Shown: positions 36,108 to 45,901 of the stretch, in pieces
Position numbering within the stretch: position 1 is the first letter of the stretch
Layout: each line of letters begins with the position of its first letter
Assembly (NCBI GenBank): GCA_944321865.1
Contig: CALUMZ010000006.1
Coordinates: 1 to 64,000 of the forward strand
Reading direction: 5' to 3'
From: an uncultured Muribaculaceae bacterium
Lineage (GTDB): Bacteria > Bacteroidota > Bacteroidia > Bacteroidales > Muribaculaceae
DNA length: 64,000 bases
Program-made: the position numbers and the translations under genes
Notes under the pieces: model-generated
Told to the model about the DNA's origin: nothing
Databases searched by the model: none
The model's input: only the letters and a program-made list of their open reading frames with translations

Positions 36108-37637
36108 TTAGTTCATCGCAAACCGATATTTCAGTCCGAAACTAAGTATTTCTTTCATCTGCCAGTCGCCCCACTTCGATGTTGTCTCGGTTGAGTCGTC
36201 ATATCGCAGGTGCAAGTATAATTGTGTCGAAAGATACTTGTTGATTGAAAAGTTGAAAGTGTTTTCCCAATCTCCTTGTACGTAATCATAGTCGGTAAAC
36301 GCATATATTCGCGACGACCAACTGATTGTGGGAGTTATTGCCCACGTCAGTTTTGCCTCGATATTGGAACCCGGTGCACCCTTTACGTGCTTTCCGGCAT
36401 CGACACCCATCGATGTGGGGTCTACGCGGTCGTTTTCACGGCATATTTTCAAGTTGTAGGAAAGCGGCGCAATCGACAGGTCGAATGTGGCATACCCGTT
36501 TTTGCTCTTTGTCCCGTATGTCATACCGAGACCGAGGTTCAATTCACCGGGAGTAAGGAATGATGCGTTAAGCGTGTTGCTGTTGGCAGCATAGTTGTTG
36601 AGCAGCTGCGTCTTGAATTGCATCGTCAACGAGTAGTACCAATTGCGAATTGCCTTATAACCGAATTTTGTATTCACTTGTAACAAGTCTTCGCTGATGC
36701 TGTAATTGCGCAGAGAATCTTGCGGGGCCGAGCTCAAGCCTATCTTGTATTGTACCGTGTTATCAAACAGCAGGTTGGGGTGTGTGTTCTGGTTGAGTGC
36801 GACATTCCAAGTGAAATTTCCCAATATGTTCAGGTTGTTGTCGCCGCCTTGGTACCAGTTCTCCGAAATATAGGCTTGTGAGAATTGCAATGAACCATCG
36901 ATGGTGTGAATCCAGTTGCGCATCTTTATCACAGGCACATCGAGTTCCTTCACAATCTCGGCGGCCAGAGGGTCGGTATTGGTTTCCTCCAATTTGAGAG
37001 TGCGTTTCGACGGGTCGGCATATATTTCATACTGCTTCGGCGGTTCGGGAAGGTCGTCGAGGTTATAATACACCATCTCGGGGTGGTTCAGCATCATGCG
37101 GTAACGTGAACGACGCTCGTCAAACGTTTTTCTGCTCAAACTGTCGAGTAGATGTGTGTCGTAATCAAACCCCATCTTGTCGATACCGATGCTGTCGGCA
37201 TAGTACGAAATGTTGCCGTCAAACGATTCTTGACGTTCAAATATCAGCGGCATGAACAGCAAGCTCGGCTCAAGCTTTATGGAATCGAAATTGATGGTTG
37301 AACTGTCGCCCAGCGTGACTGTGATGATTTTAATTTCAGGCTTGCGCTTTTTGCGCATCACGGTTCTGATGCTGTCGACGCGCCTGATGCTATCGCGGCG
37401 CACAATACTGTCGCGTTGCAGGCTGTCAACGCGCAACAAGCTGTCCATGACCTGCTTGTAAGAACGGTCTATGGCTTCACTTTCCACAACGCCGCCAATG
37501 CTGTCGTTGTACATTTCGGCATCGGCAACTTGGAAGATGTCACCATCGCCGGTATCGTTAGGGGTCGATTGTGCAAATGAAAGCAGCGCATAGCACATTA
37601 TAATTGCGAATATGGGTAATAAACGTATTTTCCTCAT
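36108..37637 (-). CDS. DUF3078-like outer-membrane protein
   Basis: Probable outer-membrane beta-barrel of 509 residues. ATG 37637 gives a good signal peptide (IFAIIMCYALLSFAQS); the frame stays open 100 codons upstream without protein-like sequence, so the longer start is rejected. Residues about 60-130 hold a low-complexity Arg/Asp/Ser stretch (RVDSLQRDSIVRRDSIRRVD) that looks like a coiled linker. The C-terminal about 270 residues match DUF3078 as I recall it: SQAYISENWYQGGDNNLNI, followed by alternating strands ending LKYRFAMN. Function of the family is unknown. It leads an operon of two further envelope proteins. A TAATTTTG -7-like box lies at 37719-37712 on the minus strand. Confidence 0.82.
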   Translation of the reverse strand: MRKIRLLPIFAIIMCYALLSFAQSTPNDTGDGDIFQVADAEMYNDSIGGVVESEAIDRSYKQVMDSLLRVDSLQRDSIVRRDSIRRVDSIRTVMRKKRKPEIKIITVTLGDSSTINFDSIKLEPSLLFMPLIFERQESFDGNISYYADSIGIDKMGFDYDTHLLDSLSRKTFDERRSRYRMMLNHPEMVYYNLDDLPEPPKQYEIYADPSKRTLKLEETNTDPLAAEIVKELDVPVIKMRNWIHTIDGSLQFSQAYISENWYQGGDNNLNILGNFTWNVALNQNTHPNLLFDNTVQYKIGLSSAPQDSLRNYSISEDLLQVNTKFGYKAIRNWYYSLTMQFKTQLLNNYAANSNTLNASFLTPGELNLGLGMTYGTKSKNGYATFDLSIAPLSYNLKICRENDRVDPTSMGVDAGKHVKGAPGSNIEAKLTWAITPTISWSSRIYAFTDYDYVQGDWENTFNFSINKYLSTQLYLHLRYDDSTETTSKWGDWQMKEILSFGLKYRFAMN

Positions 37638-37815
37638 AATTTTAGATGTGTGTCTCTTTGTTATTGTGCGTGCATGAATTTCGTAATTATATCCGCGCGT
37701 AGGCGCGATATGCAAAATTACGTATATTCCGTGATATAACCTTGAAAAAACCTGTATTTGCGTGAATATAATATAATTTACGGACCGACGTGGGAAATTA
37801 GATGCTCCACCTCCC

Positions 37816-38637
37816 CTACCGTTTCCTGAGCCATGCCTCCCATTGCAGGCTGTCGCCGTCGAATACGTTGAGGTCGACATCGCCCTGCACTCCGTCGACG
37901 TTGCCCCAATGGCTGTACTGGAGTATGGTCCAGTCATATTCTTTCACTTCGCGCGGGTGCCTGAATGTGCACAGCCACAGGTCGAGATGAGAGAAATCTT
38001 CGTCGATGTAGCTGTGGTAGCCGTCTTTGTTGGTGTAGATGATTACCTTGCAGCCGCGTTGCTGCAGAACCGATACCATTTCTTCGAGATTATTCCGGAC
38101 CACAGCCTCACTCTCGGCATCTTCGTTGCCCCAGTCCTCGACATCGATGGCAAGTGGCAAATCGAGCATCTTCCCGGCCACGGCATCAAGGAAATTACGG
38201 GCTTGCGCTGTGCCGTTGCCATTTTTGCGGAAGAAGTGGTATGCTCCCACTTTCAGACCTGCCGAACCGGCACTGTCACAATTGGCGCTAAAACATCGGT
38301 CACGGAAATCGGCACCTTCCGATGCCTTGATGTATACAAACGTAACACTGTCGGCAACCACACGGTCAAAGTCGATAATGCCGTTGTGACTTGAAATGTC
38401 AATGCCGCAAATGGGATACTCCTTTTTCAAAATCGTGATTACCGGCCTGTGCAACCTTCGAGTCACATATACCAGTCCGGCAGCAAGCAACAGCAAGCAA
38501 GCCACGGCACAAGAGGCCATTATCACCGTCCGCCGCTTATACCACGGCTTGCTTGGGCGGCGTCCGGACCTTTTGCCACGCCGCGATGATGCTTTTGTGC
38601 CGGCCGGCTTGGTTTCATTAGGGCTTGCTTCTTTCAT
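37816..38637 (-). CDS. GH25 lysozyme-like muramidase, membrane anchored
   Basis: Putative N-acetylmuramidase of 273 residues. A basic, Ser/Lys-rich cytoplasmic N-terminus (KASSRRGKRSGRRPSK) is followed by one membrane helix (VIMASCAVACLLLLAAGLVY), placing the enzyme in the periplasm. The GH25 barrel covers about 80-270: YPICGIDISSHNGIIDFDRV with the first catalytic-region Asp, FVYIKASEG, VGAYHFFRKN, LPLAIDVEDWG with the family's Asp/Glu pair, and KVIIYTNKDGY. The last part, QYSHWGNVDGVQGDVDLNVF, matches the usual GH25 C-terminal end. Cell-wall remodelling is the likely role. It lies 46 bp after the antiporter gene. Confidence 0.92.
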   Translation of the reverse strand: MKEASPNETKPAGTKASSRRGKRSGRRPSKPWYKRRTVIMASCAVACLLLLAAGLVYVTRRLHRPVITILKKEYPICGIDISSHNGIIDFDRVVADSVTFVYIKASEGADFRDRCFSANCDSAGSAGLKVGAYHFFRKNGNGTAQARNFLDAVAGKMLDLPLAIDVEDWGNEDAESEAVVRNNLEEMVSVLQQRGCKVIIYTNKDGYHSYIDEDFSHLDLWLCTFRHPREVKEYDWTILQYSHWGNVDGVQGDVDLNVFDGDSLQWEAWLRKR

Positions 38638-38683
38638 TTTACAAGGCTGTAAGAGATTTTTTGGTGGGGATGTTACGCTTTTG

Positions 38684-41026
38684 TCACTTCAATTGTTCGA
38701 GCCTGCGGGCATCACCCACAATCCACAACACATCGTGGGCGCAGAATGGGACTGCACCATCGGGCTTTATATAATCGTTGCCGCGCTGTATGGCTACCAA
38801 CAGGGCAGAGTAATCGTCGCGCAACCGTGCAGTAGCCGTGGTTTTCCCTATCAGCGGAGAATTGTCGCTTATTTCAAAGTGTACAAGGTCGATTTTGCTA
38901 TCACTGTCCGACGGATATTCCAATCCTTTTTTCTCAATGATGGGCAACAATGATTGAATCTGGCTGTCGGTTCCCACAATTCCGAGAATATCTCCCGGGA
39001 ATATGCGCATGTCGCCGGTAGGGATATGTATATTGTGTTCTCCGCGCTGTATCCCCACAACGTTCACTCCGTAGCGGCGGCGTATGTCGGCATCGCGCAG
39101 CTTCTCTCCCACGAACGGGCAGCCGTAGCCCACTGTCACACGCGCCACGTGCAAGTCCGACACAAGCACGGCATCACGCCCGCTGCGCCTGAGCTCGCGC
39201 TCGTTGAGATTCTTCATGAATTGCATTTCGATGTCGTGCATGCTGCGCTTGACTTTGTTGGAGAAAAACAGCACCGTCACCACAAACACTATCAAGCCTA
39301 TGACTATGGCCACGCCGGTGGAATATATGTGGCCGAGGTATCCTATCAACAATGTCGATGCAACTACGAGCCTGATGACTATTATTAGCACTAAGGGCAA
39401 TCGCGTCTTGTTGCCTTGGGTCCTTAATTTTTCCCTTTCTGAGCGTTTTACGCCTGTGACGGCGAGCGCAAGCAGGAACGGCGACATTACCACTATGGTG
39501 GAAACCACGGCTACCAATTGCCCCCACCGGTTGCCGATAATTTCCTCCATCAACGGCATGAAATACAATTCCGACACAAGGATTATGGCTATCACGATTA
39601 CCGTGTATAGCAAAATTCTCCACAAGCTGCGCCTGACGATGCTGCGCCACAACGATTGCTCTTCGCTAAGTTGCGTTTCGGTGTTGCTGTACCGCTCTAT
39701 CAAGAACTGCAAGCGCTGCGGCAGGTGGCGAGACACGAAACCATAGGCAGGTTCGGCCATTTTTATAAAGTAAGGAGTACCGAATGTGGTCAACACCGAT
39801 ACTGCCACCACTATGGGGTATATATAGGAATTGAGTACCCCGAGCGACATTCCCAACGATGCAATAATAAATGCAAATTCTCCTATCTGCGTGAGGCTGA
39901 AGCCCGTTTCCATCGAAGTCTTCAAATCTTGCCCGGCGACAAGCGAGCCGATGGTGCCGAACAGTGTCATGCCCACTATTACCACCACCGACAGCAGCAA
40001 TATTATTCCTGCATACTCGGAGATTATACCCGGGTCGACCATCATTCCCACCGATATGAAAAACACTGCACCAAACAGGTCTTTAACAGGAGTAACCACC
40101 TTTTCTATATGTTCGGCCTCGCATGTCCCGGCCAGTATGGCACCCATGAGGAAAGCACCGAGTGCGAGCGAGAAGCCCGAGAACACCGAAAAAACAGAGG
40201 CCAGCATGCACAGCCCCATTGCGGTGACAAGCAGCAACTCCTCGTTGATAAATTTGCGGAAGTAATTAAAAAACGTGGGTATGACAAACACCCCCACGGT
40301 GAATGTGATGACAAGGAAAAAGACGAGTTTGAGTATGCTCATGAGCATCTCCTCGCCTGCCACGCTGTTGTTGATGGCAATTGACGACAGTATCACCATC
40401 ATCACCACGGCAAAGAGGTCTTCGCACACGAGCACGGCAAAAACGTGTGCCGTAAACTTGCGTTGCCGCATGTTCAGGTCGGTGAATGCCTTGATGATAA
40501 TTGTTGTCGAAGACATAGAAAGCATTGCGCCGAGGAACAACGCATCGATAAACGAGAAATCAAGCAGATGCCCTACCACCAGACCGATTCCCATCATGCA
40601 CGCCACAATGATTAGTGCCGTTACCACTGCCGACCCGCCCACGTTGAGCAACTTCTTGAAGCTGAACTCAAGCCCAAGCGAGAAGAGCAGCACCACAATA
40701 CCTATTTGAGCCCAAAAGTCGATGTTGGCCTCGTTGGCTATTGTGGGGAACAAACTGAAGTGCGGTCCCACAAGGAACCCGGCTACAATGTAGCCCAACA
40801 CCACAGGTTGCTTCAGCTTCTTGAAGATGATTGCAGCCACGGCACCCACTATCAGCAGCAGGGCGAGGTCGGAAATCAGGCTGTTGGTCTGCAATGTTTC
40901 GGTATCGGCGGTCTCGATGCCGGGTGCGGCGGTCTCGGTGTGCAATTCGTCCGATTGCCCCTCTGCCATCTCTATCATGCCCGGGCAGTGGGCAAATGCG
41001 TTGTCGTAGGTGAATATATTTGTCAT
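38684..41026 (-). CDS. CPA2-family cation/proton antiporter with TrkA-C domains
   Basis: Inner-membrane monovalent cation:proton antiporter of the KefB/KefC type, 780 residues. An unusual acidic N-terminal extension of about 45 residues precedes the first helix (LISDLALLLIVGAVAAIIF). Family motifs: QPVVLGYIVAGFLVGPH, VLLFSLGLEFSFKKL, GAMLSMSSTTIIIKAF, FSLTQIGEFAFIIASLG. The C-terminal cytoplasmic part has no full RCK nucleotide-binding fold but two TrkA-C-like modules: ARVTVGYGCPFVGEKLRDAD and SDNSPLIGKTTATARLRDDY. These probably sense a ligand and gate transport. A CAAAATTA sequence at 41142-41149 is a perfect minus-strand -7 box without a clear -33. Confidence 0.92.
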   Translation of the reverse strand: MTNIFTYDNAFAHCPGMIEMAEGQSDELHTETAAPGIETADTETLQTNSLISDLALLLIVGAVAAIIFKKLKQPVVLGYIVAGFLVGPHFSLFPTIANEANIDFWAQIGIVVLLFSLGLEFSFKKLLNVGGSAVVTALIIVACMMGIGLVVGHLLDFSFIDALFLGAMLSMSSTTIIIKAFTDLNMRQRKFTAHVFAVLVCEDLFAVVMMVILSSIAINNSVAGEEMLMSILKLVFFLVITFTVGVFVIPTFFNYFRKFINEELLLVTAMGLCMLASVFSVFSGFSLALGAFLMGAILAGTCEAEHIEKVVTPVKDLFGAVFFISVGMMVDPGIISEYAGIILLLSVVVIVGMTLFGTIGSLVAGQDLKTSMETGFSLTQIGEFAFIIASLGMSLGVLNSYIYPIVVAVSVLTTFGTPYFIKMAEPAYGFVSRHLPQRLQFLIERYSNTETQLSEEQSLWRSIVRRSLWRILLYTVIVIAIILVSELYFMPLMEEIIGNRWGQLVAVVSTIVVMSPFLLALAVTGVKRSEREKLRTQGNKTRLPLVLIIVIRLVVASTLLIGYLGHIYSTGVAIVIGLIVFVVTVLFFSNKVKRSMHDIEMQFMKNLNERELRRSGRDAVLVSDLHVARVTVGYGCPFVGEKLRDADIRRRYGVNVVGIQRGEHNIHIPTGDMRIFPGDILGIVGTDSQIQSLLPIIEKKGLEYPSDSDSKIDLVHFEISDNSPLIGKTTATARLRDDYSALLVAIQRGNDYIKPDGAVPFCAHDVLWIVGDARRLEQLK

Positions 41027-41178
41027 TTTGTCATATCGTCATTTCCCGGTGGGCAGGCTGCCACGGCATTCTACTGTCACGAAGTCGGGTCGTTGCCTGT
41101 GTACCGGTTTCCGTGTTATTGCTTTCCCGTTTTGTGGAATGCAAAATTACGAAATATTTTGTTTCGAGTGTTGTGCGC

Positions 41179-41904
41179 TTATATGTTTATGTCGTTTGAC
41201 AATGTTATGGTATGTACCGGCATGACGCGGCTTATTTCGTTGAACACCGGTGCATAATCCATTTTTCCTTTCGTAAAAACCATTAAGTCCACACATGAAA
41301 CCTGTTGCTTGAAATCATACTTTATGAATCGGTCTTGGATTTTTACCCCATGGCTATCCAGTATGCCATCGATAGAATGGAACGATTGTACTATGCCTTC
41401 TATCTCAATGTTGATTACACGTGTTTGCCCGCCTGCCCCCACACGCTTCCGGTCATATTGTTCGAGCGATACGAGGATGAAAAGCACCAATGCGGTGGCT
41501 ATAAGCGAAACGATATACATTCCTGCCCCGACGGCAAGCCCTATCGCTGCCACCATCCAGATGCCGGCGGCGGTGGTGAGGCCGCGCACCGACCCTTTCA
41601 TCTGTATTATCGCCCCGGCTCCGAGAAAACCTATGCCGGTGAGCACCTGAGCTGCAATACGTCCCGGGTCGCCGTTTTTCAACCCGAGGTATTCCTGTGG
41701 TATGTATATGCTCAGCAACATGGCCAGCGTGGCTCCCATTGCAATCAGGGCAAACGTGCGGTCGCCGGCTATCTGTCCCTTGCTTTTGCGTTCCAAACCC
41801 ACTATCGACCCAAGAAACAGGCTCAATATCAACTTGAATACCGAACCGACGACGGTGACATCGTTGGTCGTTATGTCATGCCATATATCACTCCAGATAT
41901 TCAT
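41179..41904 (-). CDS. MgtC/SapB family membrane protein
   Basis: Inner-membrane protein of 241 residues. Four or five membrane helices occupy the first 150 residues, with the MgtC motifs LILSLFLGSIVGLERKSKGQ, RTFALIAMGATLAML, and ILTGIGFLGAGAIIQMKGSVRGLTTAAGIW (quoted in pieces: TGIGFLGAGAIIQ, GSVRGLTTAAGIW). The C-terminal 90 residues are soluble and likely ACT-like, as in full-length MgtC. MgtC proteins are linked to magnesium limitation and membrane-potential control. A minus-strand TAAGTTTG -7 box (41941-41934) lies 30 bp upstream. Confidence 0.92.
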   Translation of the reverse strand: MNIWSDIWHDITTNDVTVVGSVFKLILSLFLGSIVGLERKSKGQIAGDRTFALIAMGATLAMLLSIYIPQEYLGLKNGDPGRIAAQVLTGIGFLGAGAIIQMKGSVRGLTTAAGIWMVAAIGLAVGAGMYIVSLIATALVLFILVSLEQYDRKRVGAGGQTRVINIEIEGIVQSFHSIDGILDSHGVKIQDRFIKYDFKQQVSCVDLMVFTKGKMDYAPVFNEISRVMPVHTITLSNDINI

Positions 41905-42185
41905 TTCCTTACCTCTACTTTCCTTTTATTTTGCAAACTTACTAATAAAATCGTATGCGTGTGCGTGTTTTGCCGTCGGCACGACTGTTTTTTTCGGACT
42001 TTGCTTGCATGTGTCGGCAAAATTTGCGAATACTACACACTATTCTTTACGCCAAGTAGTCGGTGATATTTCCTCAAACTGTAAATAAAGTTTAATTTCA
42101 ATTCGCATACACGAATCTTATGTTAAATAATACTATGTAATAGAATTTTCTTGCTCTTAGATTATGTTATAAAACATAAAGTGTT

Positions 42186-42193
42186 TACCTTTG
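42186..42193 (+). promoter_or_regulatory. Promoter -7 element of a candidate small RNA
   Basis: TACCTTTG fits TAnnTTTG exactly. TATG at 42163-42166, 19 bp upstream, is a one-mismatch -33 element. Transcription would start near 42200. The upstream stretch 41942-42160 is A/T-rich and holds no gene. Confidence 0.55.
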
Positions 42194-42199
42194 CATCAG

Positions 42200-42337
42200 T
42201 TATTCATGGTATTAGTTTTAAGGCAAACTAAGATGAGTGTCGTGAGACAATCACTTCTGTTTTTAGGTTTATGTTAATGGTATTAGAAGGTTATTTAAAG
42301 CGATCCTGGGCAGTGATGCCGAGGATTTATTTTTTTT
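42200..42337 (+). ncRNA. Candidate independently transcribed small RNA
   Basis: About 138 bases bounded by a promoter and an intrinsic terminator, with no open reading frame of note. The sequence ATGGTATTAG occurs twice (near 42208 and 42277), the two copies flanking a central stem with a GTC-GTGA-GAC hairpin. The order repeat, hairpin, repeat, terminator suggests a structured RNA. The pattern resembles non-coding leaders I associate with Bacteroidales genomes, but I cannot name the family. The next plus-strand gene, valS, is 700 bp away and has its own promoter, so a cis leader role is unlikely. Confidence 0.5.
42303..42337 (+). terminator. Intrinsic terminator of the candidate small RNA
   Basis: ATCCTGGGC (42303-42311) pairs with GCCGAGGAT (42318-42326), one mismatch, followed by TTATTTTTTTT. 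A further small inverted repeat, TTTGCC...GGCAAA, follows at about 42335-42361. Confidence 0.65.
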
Positions 42338-42390
42338 GCCCGGAGATATATCCGGCAAATATATGAGCCACAGAATCCCACAGTACACAC

Positions 42391-42440
42391 ACAAAAAGAT
42401 TCCCGCGCCACATTATATCGGGGCACGGGAATCTTTTTGT
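42391..42440 (-). terminator. Intrinsic terminator of rpmE2
   Basis: A perfect 15-bp inverted repeat, ACAAAAAGATTCCCG (42391-42405) with CGGGAATCTTTTTGT (42426-42440). On the minus strand it ends in TCTTTTTGT, 41 bp after the L31 stop codon. It also works in the plus direction. Confidence 0.8.
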
Positions 42441-42481
42441 ACGTTATTCTTTAAAGCTGCTTATCTCTGATGCGCAACCTC

Positions 42482-42733
42482 TTACTTCTTGCGGTTGCCA
42501 TAACGTTGCATAAACTTGTCTACACGACCTGCAGTGTCGACCAACTTTTGCTTGCCGGTGAAATACGGGTGAGAAGAGCTGGTGATTTCAAGTTTTACCA
42601 ACGGATAAGTAACGCCATCGATTTCAATGGTTTCCCTTGATGCCACAGTCGAACGTGTGATGAAAGTTTCGCCATTCGACATGTCTTTGAAAACTACTTC
42701 GCGGTAGTTACTCGGATGAATACCTTCTTTCAT
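42482..42733 (-). CDS. rpmE2: 50S ribosomal protein L31 type B
   Basis: Ribosomal protein of 83 residues, complete from [17 protein letters not shown] to the basic C-terminus. It has the type B pattern ([22 protein letters not shown] split across the fold) and lacks the CxxC zinc site of type A, so it is the zinc-independent form. It is monocistronic, with a strong promoter, a 5' leader of about 70 bases and its own terminator. The leader holds a small hairpin, CCACG/CGTGG, near 42779-42795. Confidence 0.96.
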   Translation of the reverse strand: MKEGIHPSNYREVVFKDMSNGETFITRSTVASRETIEIDGVTYPLVKLEITSSSHPYFTGKQKLVDTAGRVDKFMQRYGNRKK

Positions 42734-42810
42734 TGTCTTGTATCCTATTTATAAGTTATTTAATCTATTTTTGCTCTCCACGTTGGTGGCGTGGATTTCG
42801 TAATGGCTTG

Positions 42811-42841
42811 CAAATGTACGCATATTTTTCTGAATTACAAA
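42811..42841 (-). promoter_or_regulatory. Promoter of rpmE2
   Basis: Minus-strand TTTG (42841-42838), 19-bp spacer, TACATTTG (42818-42811): perfect -33/-7 consensus. A separate 8-bp hairpin (ACGGCAAT/ATTGCCGT, 42853-42874) lies just upstream, of unknown role. On the plus strand TAATTTTG at 43002-43009 is a -7 box for valS. Confidence 0.72.
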
Positions 42842-43042
42842 AAAATTCTGTCACGGCAATACGAAAATTGCCGTTCTGAATGCCTTGTGACACACTGCAA
42901 TACCGGCAACAGACATATCCGGCACCAACGACACACTTCTTTTTTACAAGGTTGAATCGAAACGCACGTGCAACTTCGGCACATTTGTCGGAATTAATTA
43001 GTAATTTTGCATCTTGAAATTTGAAAACGACATTATATACTT

Positions 43043-45685
43043 ATGAAAGAATTAGCCACAAAATACGACCCATCGGAGGTCGAAGGCAAATGGTACAAAT
43101 ATTGGATGGAACACAACCTGTTCCACTCCGAACCAGACGACCGCGAACCCTATACTATAGTAATACCGCCGCCAAATGTAACGGGAATCCTGCACATGGG
43201 CCACATGCTCAACAATACCATACAGGACATTCTCGTGCGCCGCGCCCGCATGGAAGGCAAGAATGCATTATGGGTGCCCGGAACCGACCACGCATCTATT
43301 GCTACCGAAGCCAAAGTGGTTAACAAACTTGCACAAGAGGGGATAAAGAAAACCGACCTCACTCGCGACGAATTTCTCAAACACGCTTGGGAATGGACCC
43401 ACAAGCACGGGGGCATAATCCTCGAACAGCTTAAGCGACTGGGGGCATCGTGCGACTGGAGCCGCACAGCCTTCACCATGGACGAAAGACGCAGCCGCTC
43501 GGTGATACGCGTGTTTGTCGACCTATACAACAAGGGACTTATATATCGCGGTGTGAGAATGGTGAACTGGGACCCCAAAGCCCTCACTGCACTATCCGAC
43601 GAAGAAGTCATATACAAGGAAGAACATGGCAAACTTTACTACCTGCGTTACCGCGTGGCAGGCGAACCCGATAAATACGCCGTGGTTGCCACCACCCGCC
43701 CCGAAACAATCATGGGCGACACGGCCATGTGCATCAATCCCAACGACCCGAAGAACCAGTGGCTTCGCGGCAAGCGCGTGATAGTTCCGCTTGTGGGACG
43801 TGAAATTCCTGTCATTGAAGACGACTACGTCGACATAGAATTTGGTACCGGCTGCTTGAAAGTGACTCCCGCCCACGACGTGAACGACTACATGCTTGGC
43901 GAGAAGCACAACTTGCCAAGCATCGACATATTCAACGATGACGGCACACTGAGCGAAGCTGCCGGGTTGTATGTGGGCATGGACCGCTTCGACGTGCGCG
44001 AGCAAATCGAGAAAGACCTTGCGTCGGCCGGACTGCTCGAAAAAGTCGAGGCATACACCAACAAAGTGGGACACAGCGAGCGCACCAACGCCGTTATAGA
44101 GCCAAAGTTGTCGATGCAATGGTTCTTGAAGATGGAACACCTTGCCAAACCGGCTCTTGAAGCTGTGGAAACAGACGATGTGAAATTCTATCCGGCCAAG
44201 TTCAAAAACACCTACCGGTACTGGATGACAAATATAAAGGACTGGTGCATATCACGCCAATTGTGGTGGGGACACCGCATACCGGCCTATTACCTGCAAG
44301 TACCCGGCGCAGGACGCGAATGCATCGTTGCCGAAAACGAGGAAGATGCACGCTGCATGGCAGTTGAGAAATTCCCGTCGCTCGCCGGCACCGATTTTAC
44401 CCTGCAACAAGATGAAGATTGCTTGGACACATGGTTCTCGTCGTGGCTGTGGCCGATTTCGCTATTTGACGGCATTCTCGACCCGGGCAACAAGGAAATC
44501 AGTTACTATTATCCCACCACCGACCTCGTAACGGGCCCCGACATAATTTTCTTCTGGGTCGCTCGCATGATTATGGCCGGATATGAATATTGCAAAGACC
44601 GTCCTTTCAAGAATGTATATTTCACCGGCATCGTGCGCGACAAGCTTGGACGCAAAATGTCGAAGCAATTGGGCAACTCCCCCGACCCCATCGGCCTTAT
44701 CGAAAAATATGGTGCCGACGGTGTGCGCATGGGACTCATGCTTGCCGCTCCGGCTGGGAACGACATACTGTATGACGATGCACTGTGCGAGCAAGGACGC
44801 AATTTCAACAACAAGATATGGAACGCATTCCGCCTTGTAAAAGGTTGGCAGGTGGCCGATGATGCCGAACAACCGGCAGCAGCAAAGACAGCCGTAAAAT
44901 GGTTTGGAAACGTCTTGAACAGCACCGTTGCCGAACTTGAAGACTTGTTTGGGAAATTCCGCTTGTCCGAAGCTTTGATGGCCGTATACAAACTGTTCTG
45001 GGACGAATTCTCGTCGTGGTACCTCGAAATGATAAAGCCTGCATACGGGCAACCCATCGACCGCACAACCTACGAAGCCACCCTCGGCTACTTCGACATG
45101 CTGCTGCGGCTGTTGCACCCTTTCATGCCATTTATCACCGAAGAGCTGTGGCAGCACCTTGCAGCAAGAGAAGAGGGCGAAAGCATTATGCACGCATTGC
45201 TGCCTAAAGCTGCAGAAGTTGATGCCGACTGCATAAAGGCAATGGACGAGGCCAAGGAAATAATTGCCGGCGTGCGCACCATACGCCTGCAACGCAACAT
45301 TCCCAACAAAAACGCACTCGACCTGTGCGTGCAAGGCCGTTTCACCAACCCCATGAGCGACGTGATATGCAAGCTCGCAAATGTTGCCTCGATTAACGAA
45401 ATCAGCTCAAAGGACGCTACAGCCGCAACATTCCTCGTCGGTACCACCGAATACTCGGTGCCTCTCGGCAACAGCATCAATGTGGAAGAGGAACTCAAGA
45501 AACTCGAAGCCGACTTGAAGTACATGCAAGGATTCAAGATGTCGATTGAGAAGAAACTCGGCAACGAGAAGTTTGTCAACAATGCTCCCGAGACTGTGGT
45601 TGCCGGTGAGCGCAAGAAGCTCGCAGACGCCACCACAAAGATCAAGGCACTTGAAGACAGCATCGCCGCCCTCAGCAAGCAGTAA
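43043..45685 (+). CDS. valS: Valyl-tRNA synthetase
   Basis: Cytoplasmic class I aminoacyl-tRNA synthetase of 880 residues that charges tRNA-Val. The ATP-binding HIGH-type motif is [14 protein letters not shown] near residue 50 and the KMSKS-type motif is [14 protein letters not shown] near 540. The editing domain lies between them ([14 protein letters not shown], then [10 protein letters not shown]), followed by the anticodon-binding helices and a C-terminal coiled coil ([20 protein letters not shown]) typical of ValRS. A TTTG lies only 14 bp from the TAATTTTG -7 box, so the -33 is not convincing. A strong terminator follows. No T-box leader is seen. Confidence 0.98.
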   Translation: MKELATKYDPSEVEGKWYKYWMEHNLFHSEPDDREPYTIVIPPPNVTGILHMGHMLNNTIQDILVRRARMEGKNALWVPGTDHASIATEAKVVNKLAQEGIKKTDLTRDEFLKHAWEWTHKHGGIILEQLKRLGASCDWSRTAFTMDERRSRSVIRVFVDLYNKGLIYRGVRMVNWDPKALTALSDEEVIYKEEHGKLYYLRYRVAGEPDKYAVVATTRPETIMGDTAMCINPNDPKNQWLRGKRVIVPLVGREIPVIEDDYVDIEFGTGCLKVTPAHDVNDYMLGEKHNLPSIDIFNDDGTLSEAAGLYVGMDRFDVREQIEKDLASAGLLEKVEAYTNKVGHSERTNAVIEPKLSMQWFLKMEHLAKPALEAVETDDVKFYPAKFKNTYRYWMTNIKDWCISRQLWWGHRIPAYYLQVPGAGRECIVAENEEDARCMAVEKFPSLAGTDFTLQQDEDCLDTWFSSWLWPISLFDGILDPGNKEISYYYPTTDLVTGPDIIFFWVARMIMAGYEYCKDRPFKNVYFTGIVRDKLGRKMSKQLGNSPDPIGLIEKYGADGVRMGLMLAAPAGNDILYDDALCEQGRNFNNKIWNAFRLVKGWQVADDAEQPAAAKTAVKWFGNVLNSTVAELEDLFGKFRLSEALMAVYKLFWDEFSSWYLEMIKPAYGQPIDRTTYEATLGYFDMLLRLLHPFMPFITEELWQHLAAREEGESIMHALLPKAAEVDADCIKAMDEAKEIIAGVRTIRLQRNIPNKNALDLCVQGRFTNPMSDVICKLANVASINEISSKDATAATFLVGTTEYSVPLGNSINVEEELKKLEADLKYMQGFKMSIEKKLGNEKFVNNAPETVVAGERKKLADATTKIKALEDSIAALSKQ

Positions 45686-45710
45686 TAAGGCACCACGTTA
45701 TAACATAAAT

Positions 45711-45780
45711 CAGGCTCACGGATACAGTGGAAAGCGCCACCAAGATGGCAGGCACCCCGTATCCGTGAGCCTGTTTTTTT
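45711..45780 (+). terminator. Intrinsic terminator of valS
   Basis: CAGGCTCACGGATAC (45711-45725) pairs perfectly over 15 bp with GTATCCGTGAGCCTG (45759-45773), followed by TTTTTTT. The loop of 33 bases is long. Confidence 0.8.
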
Positions 45781-45851
45781 CATTTTGCGATTCCCCCGGG
45801 GATTGCGGATGCGTCTCGGCAAAACGAGAAAAAAATGAACGAGTCCATTTT

Positions 45852-45882
45852 TTTGTATTGCGCTCGACTTTCACTATATTTG
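45852..45882 (+). promoter_or_regulatory. Promoter of the GDE-type glucosidase gene
   Basis: TTTG (45852-45855), 19-bp spacer, TATATTTG (45875-45882): perfect consensus, 19 bp before the start codon, so the 5' leader would be very short. Confidence 0.72.
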
Positions 45883-45901
45883 GGAAAAATATAACAGACC
45901 T

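Noticed and set aside
37638-37937. A 100-codon N-terminal extension of the DUF3078-like protein
   Set aside because: ATG 37637 gives a clean signal peptide, and a -7 promoter box lies at 37712-37719 inside the extension.
42734-43042. T-box leader for valS
   Set aside because: No specifier-stem or T-box core sequence is seen; the small hairpin at 42853-42874 is isolated.
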